This document shows positions 61,517 through 64,000 of a stretch of DNA of 64,000 nt, in pieces. This DNA is from Cyclina sinensis (Eukaryota; Mollusca; Bivalvia; Venerida; Veneridae), in assembly GCA_012932295.1 (NCBI GenBank), contig JAAONU010000018.1:5760206-5824205 (forward strand), in the 5' to 3' direction. The notes under the pieces were generated by a model that was not told the DNA's origin, searched no databases, and saw only the letters and a program-made list of their open reading frames with translations. Numbering within the stretch: position 1 is the first letter of the stretch; every line of letters starts with the position of its first letter. Position numbers and translations under genes: made by a program.

Positions 61517-62210
61517 ATCGCCGTTCCTGGACGGCGATATATACAATTAACAAGATTTGAACAGTTTTGCCTGTACACCGTCTGCCTTTAGCCAATCAAA
61601 GCGAATTATACATATCACATGATAACAAAATGGACGTCAAAAAACTTCAGCAAGGGATGCGTGAATGGACTCGCCCAACCGCCATGTTTGTCGGGTTACT
61701 TATTCGTACAACTGAAAAATACCATGATCAATTTACGAACTCAGTACCAGTCTTCAGGCTCTTGCAAGATAAACACAGGATAATCGCAATATTTTTGGTT
61801 ACATGTCATTTCTAACTAGAGATTGTAGTCTAAATAAGAGTATGTTTTGTTTGTTTTTCCATAACTTGCACTTCTAGAAAAAAAATAAATGCTTGCTTCC
61901 GGGCGATTCTAATCAGGATACAAACTCCCCGCAGCGGTTACTTTCCCTGATCAGTACAGAAACAGTAGCAAAGCGTGACGAAACCAGTGTTAGGAGTTTG
62001 ATCAGGATATATCCTAGTTTTATATATGCTTGATAAGAGTCAGGGCAATATCGTATTTTTTACCTTAAATTTATTCTGTTTAAATTGCACATGTAATATT
62101 CTTATATTCTTTTCACTGCAAAGCATGTTATAAAATTATCAAATTAATGAATGACGAGCATGAAATTCATGCATCTATGGATAAGACGTCATACATGGCT
62201 GAACGGCGAT
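61517..62210. mobile_element. 694-bp TIR element inserted in copy B
   Basis: Begins ATCGCCGTTC and ends GAACGGCGAT, a 10-bp perfect inverted pair. The left end also forms its own hairpin (TATCGCCGT/ACGGCGATA). Copy A lacks it: there ATATGAATTCGTTAGAG runs on. An 82-codon frame (61567-61815), with a CCAATCAAAG just inside it, has no recognised domain. Non-autonomous; superfamily unknown. Confidence 0.65.
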
Positions 62211-62480
62211 TTCAAGCATTTTTGGAAATGCTAATACTTGTTAATATTCCTAAAATCATAATGTTAAGAACCTGGAAAATCAATATGCAGCATTATCTAC
62301 TTGTTCTGTGCAAAAGTTGTTAAAATTGACCCCGTCCAGTAGATTAATAGTTAAATGAAAACACAAAGTTCGGCCACATGATTTCGAGAGGAGACTCTTA
62401 ATGTTCACATGGTAAACTTTGCTCTTGACCTTCTCGTGAACTTTATATTGACCTACTTCTCCCTTGTTTCTGTAACTGCA

Positions 62481-62779
62481 GCCTTGAACTTTAACCTTTG
62501 TATATAATTTTACATGTAGATTTGAATTAGATTTTTGACTTTTGTGGACCTGGACCTTCATATTAATATGTGAATTACATGCATAATTTTGCTTGCTTAT
62601 TTAAACAAAATAGCTTAAAGGGATGACCATTAAGTCAACACAATTCAGATTCCTTTGTATGTTGTACTTTAGTTGAATGTCTTTCACTGGTCATTCATTG
62701 AACAAAGGTGAGCGATATAGGGTCATCATGACCGTCTTGTCGTTTTTATGGAGTATTTTGGTTCCTTTGTTTACTGAAG
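62481..62779. other. Spacer between copy B and the third forward unit
   Basis: Contains a dispersed-repeat fragment at 62700-62750 (AAAGGTGAGCGATATAGGGT) related in inverted form to 52681-52760. No gene seen. Confidence 0.45.
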
Positions 62780-64000
62780 TTTCGATTTGAAGGGATATAA
62801 AATTGTCAATGTTCAACTATAAAATGGAAAAGGCTATATATATCTGTCAAGTTGAGAAAACATGGTTATTTTGATACTTCCATTTATGGAAATGATCAGG
62901 GTTTTTATATCATTTTATGCTACACTAGCTCTTAAATTTGGGATCTGAATGAATCTAAGAAATTGGATCAGAAATACAATTAGTTGATTTGTGTACCGGT
63001 TATGCTCTTTGATTTTAAGTGTTGGTTATACATTTTTATTTGGATGAGTCTACGATTTTAGAAACGAGGTGTTAAGCTTAAATACTGTCTAAAATTCATT
63101 CATACTTTTCAAGAAAGGATTCTAACGAAACGATTTAGTTTCAAAAGTCGCGTGGGATCCATGGAAATTATGTTTAAGTACACTCAACGTGATATTACTA
63201 TTCATTCAAAACCTACACTGCAAAGGAAACTTCTGAATTACTCGTTCTGGTACCAGCTCAATACAAAGTATAGTTTCTGTTATATTTTTAAATAACATTA
63301 CACGCACAAATTAATTGCAATCCTCGATCTCCTTCGTTGCGAAGAAATGAATTTCAGTCAATTTTTGTTACTGGAGCGGATTTTGATAGAAAGGGAAAGT
63401 TTTTCAAGATCGCTAATATCAAAACGATCAATCAACAACTTTATTGTGATGTTTCATCCGGACATTAAAATGATCCTCGACAATTTAATAATCTGCGTAT
63501 TTAGCAATATTACTGTTCAACATCACAATAATGCGAGCATTGCGTGTTGCAAACTAAGTTAGTCTGTAATGAACGTAATGCAGAATATTTTTTATTTTTT
63601 TTAAACCAAAGTGATGAAATGCAAAAGCAATATAAAAGGATATTAAACTGATCGTTTTAGTCCAGTGCAAGTTTAGCTAAGTTATGAAGTTATGTACAGC
63701 AACTTATAATATTTATCTACAGTACTGATGGCAATTTAAACTTTTTCATTCCGGATTTCAAAGATTTGTTATCCTTATATAAAATTGTTATAAGGATGTT
63801 TCTTAATGAAAAAAAAAACAACGTAACTTTCGTTTTCACACTAAGTAATATAAGCTTTGTTTATTACATAAGCAGCACCTAATTAAAAATGGTTTTGAGT
63901 ATCAGCGCATCAGCGATAGAAATAAAAAGTGAATTAAAACAGTTTTTGGATCCCAGTGCCTTTCATATAACAAATAATCAGATTAAACATGAAAGTTTAC
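62780..64000 (+). repeat. Third forward copy of the duplicated unit, running off the window
   Basis: TTTGAAGGGATATAAAATTG (62790) matches 45681 in copy A, and CATGGAAATTATGTTTAAG-type sequence near 63160 matches 47350 and 59080. The part from 62860 onward is also the mirror image of 51460-52670. The unit continues beyond the right edge. The ORF at 63347-63562 shows no domain. Confidence 0.75.

Larger units (their letters stand above)
53742..62480 (+). repeat. Local segmental duplication, copy B
   Basis: Diverged colinear copy of 43364-50245. It is longer because of insertions at about 55105-55970, 56460-58110 and 61517-62210, plus a short TTCTG-rich insert near 59475-59502. Recognisable similarity fades after about 62480. 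Confidence 0.85.

Noticed and set aside
61567..61815. 82-codon ORF as a gene
   Set aside because: It is inside a TIR element, has no recognised domain, and could be chance; kept only as a note on that element.

Overview
The window is AT-rich animal DNA: genes are split by GT-AG introns, intergenic space is long and the DNA is full of decayed transposons. Several signs point to a bivalve mollusc: a pearl/Helentron-type element with a ~156-bp tandem core and an ACGG microsatellite, abundant short inverted-repeat elements, and a single-pass membrane protein with the layout of the cysteine/tyrosine-rich (CYYR1-like) proteins common in bivalve annotations. The species cannot be told from the sequence.

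Only two genes are well supported. At the left edge (3-2821, +) are the last four exons of a single-pass membrane protein with a proline-rich tail holding a PPPPY motif; its 5' part lies outside the window. At 41049-43306 (+) is a complete three-exon, 299-residue aquaporin with both NPA boxes and the full water-selective filter of the AQP1/AQP4 group. Three weak ORFs or exons (24513, 40515, 47959) are listed at low confidence.

Between the two genes (2.9-40.9 kb) lies gene-poor DNA holding: two oppositely oriented copies of a ~445-bp TTAA-flanked element with a tRNA-like interior (6306, 17670), a ~780-bp element with AGTACT-rich ends (6755), minisatellites (11471, 11656, 28491, 30391, 32410), a 55-base A run (14148), a 1.87-kb element with 20-bp perfect terminal repeats (22030), the pearl/Helentron-like element (31771), a dead mariner (32786), tRNA-like relics (27508, 35691, 37031), and an inverted duplication around 36.4/37.5 kb. 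Several pairs of diverged sequence blocks suggest older local duplications.

The right third is a patchwork of duplications. DNA from inside the aquaporin first exon through about 50.2 kb has a diverged second copy at 53.5-62.5 kb. In that copy the aquaporin is a dead stump: it lacks the 5' part of exon 1, has a frameshift, and has lost the rest of exon 1, both introns, exon 2 and exon 3 in one ~1.9-kb deletion. The copies later took different insertions: a LINE 3' tail in copy A; a foldback element, a CR1-like LINE and a 694-bp TIR element in copy B. A related unit is also present inverted at 51.46-52.67 kb and forward at 62.8 kb to the window end. No operon, CRISPR array, rRNA or confident functional tRNA was seen.
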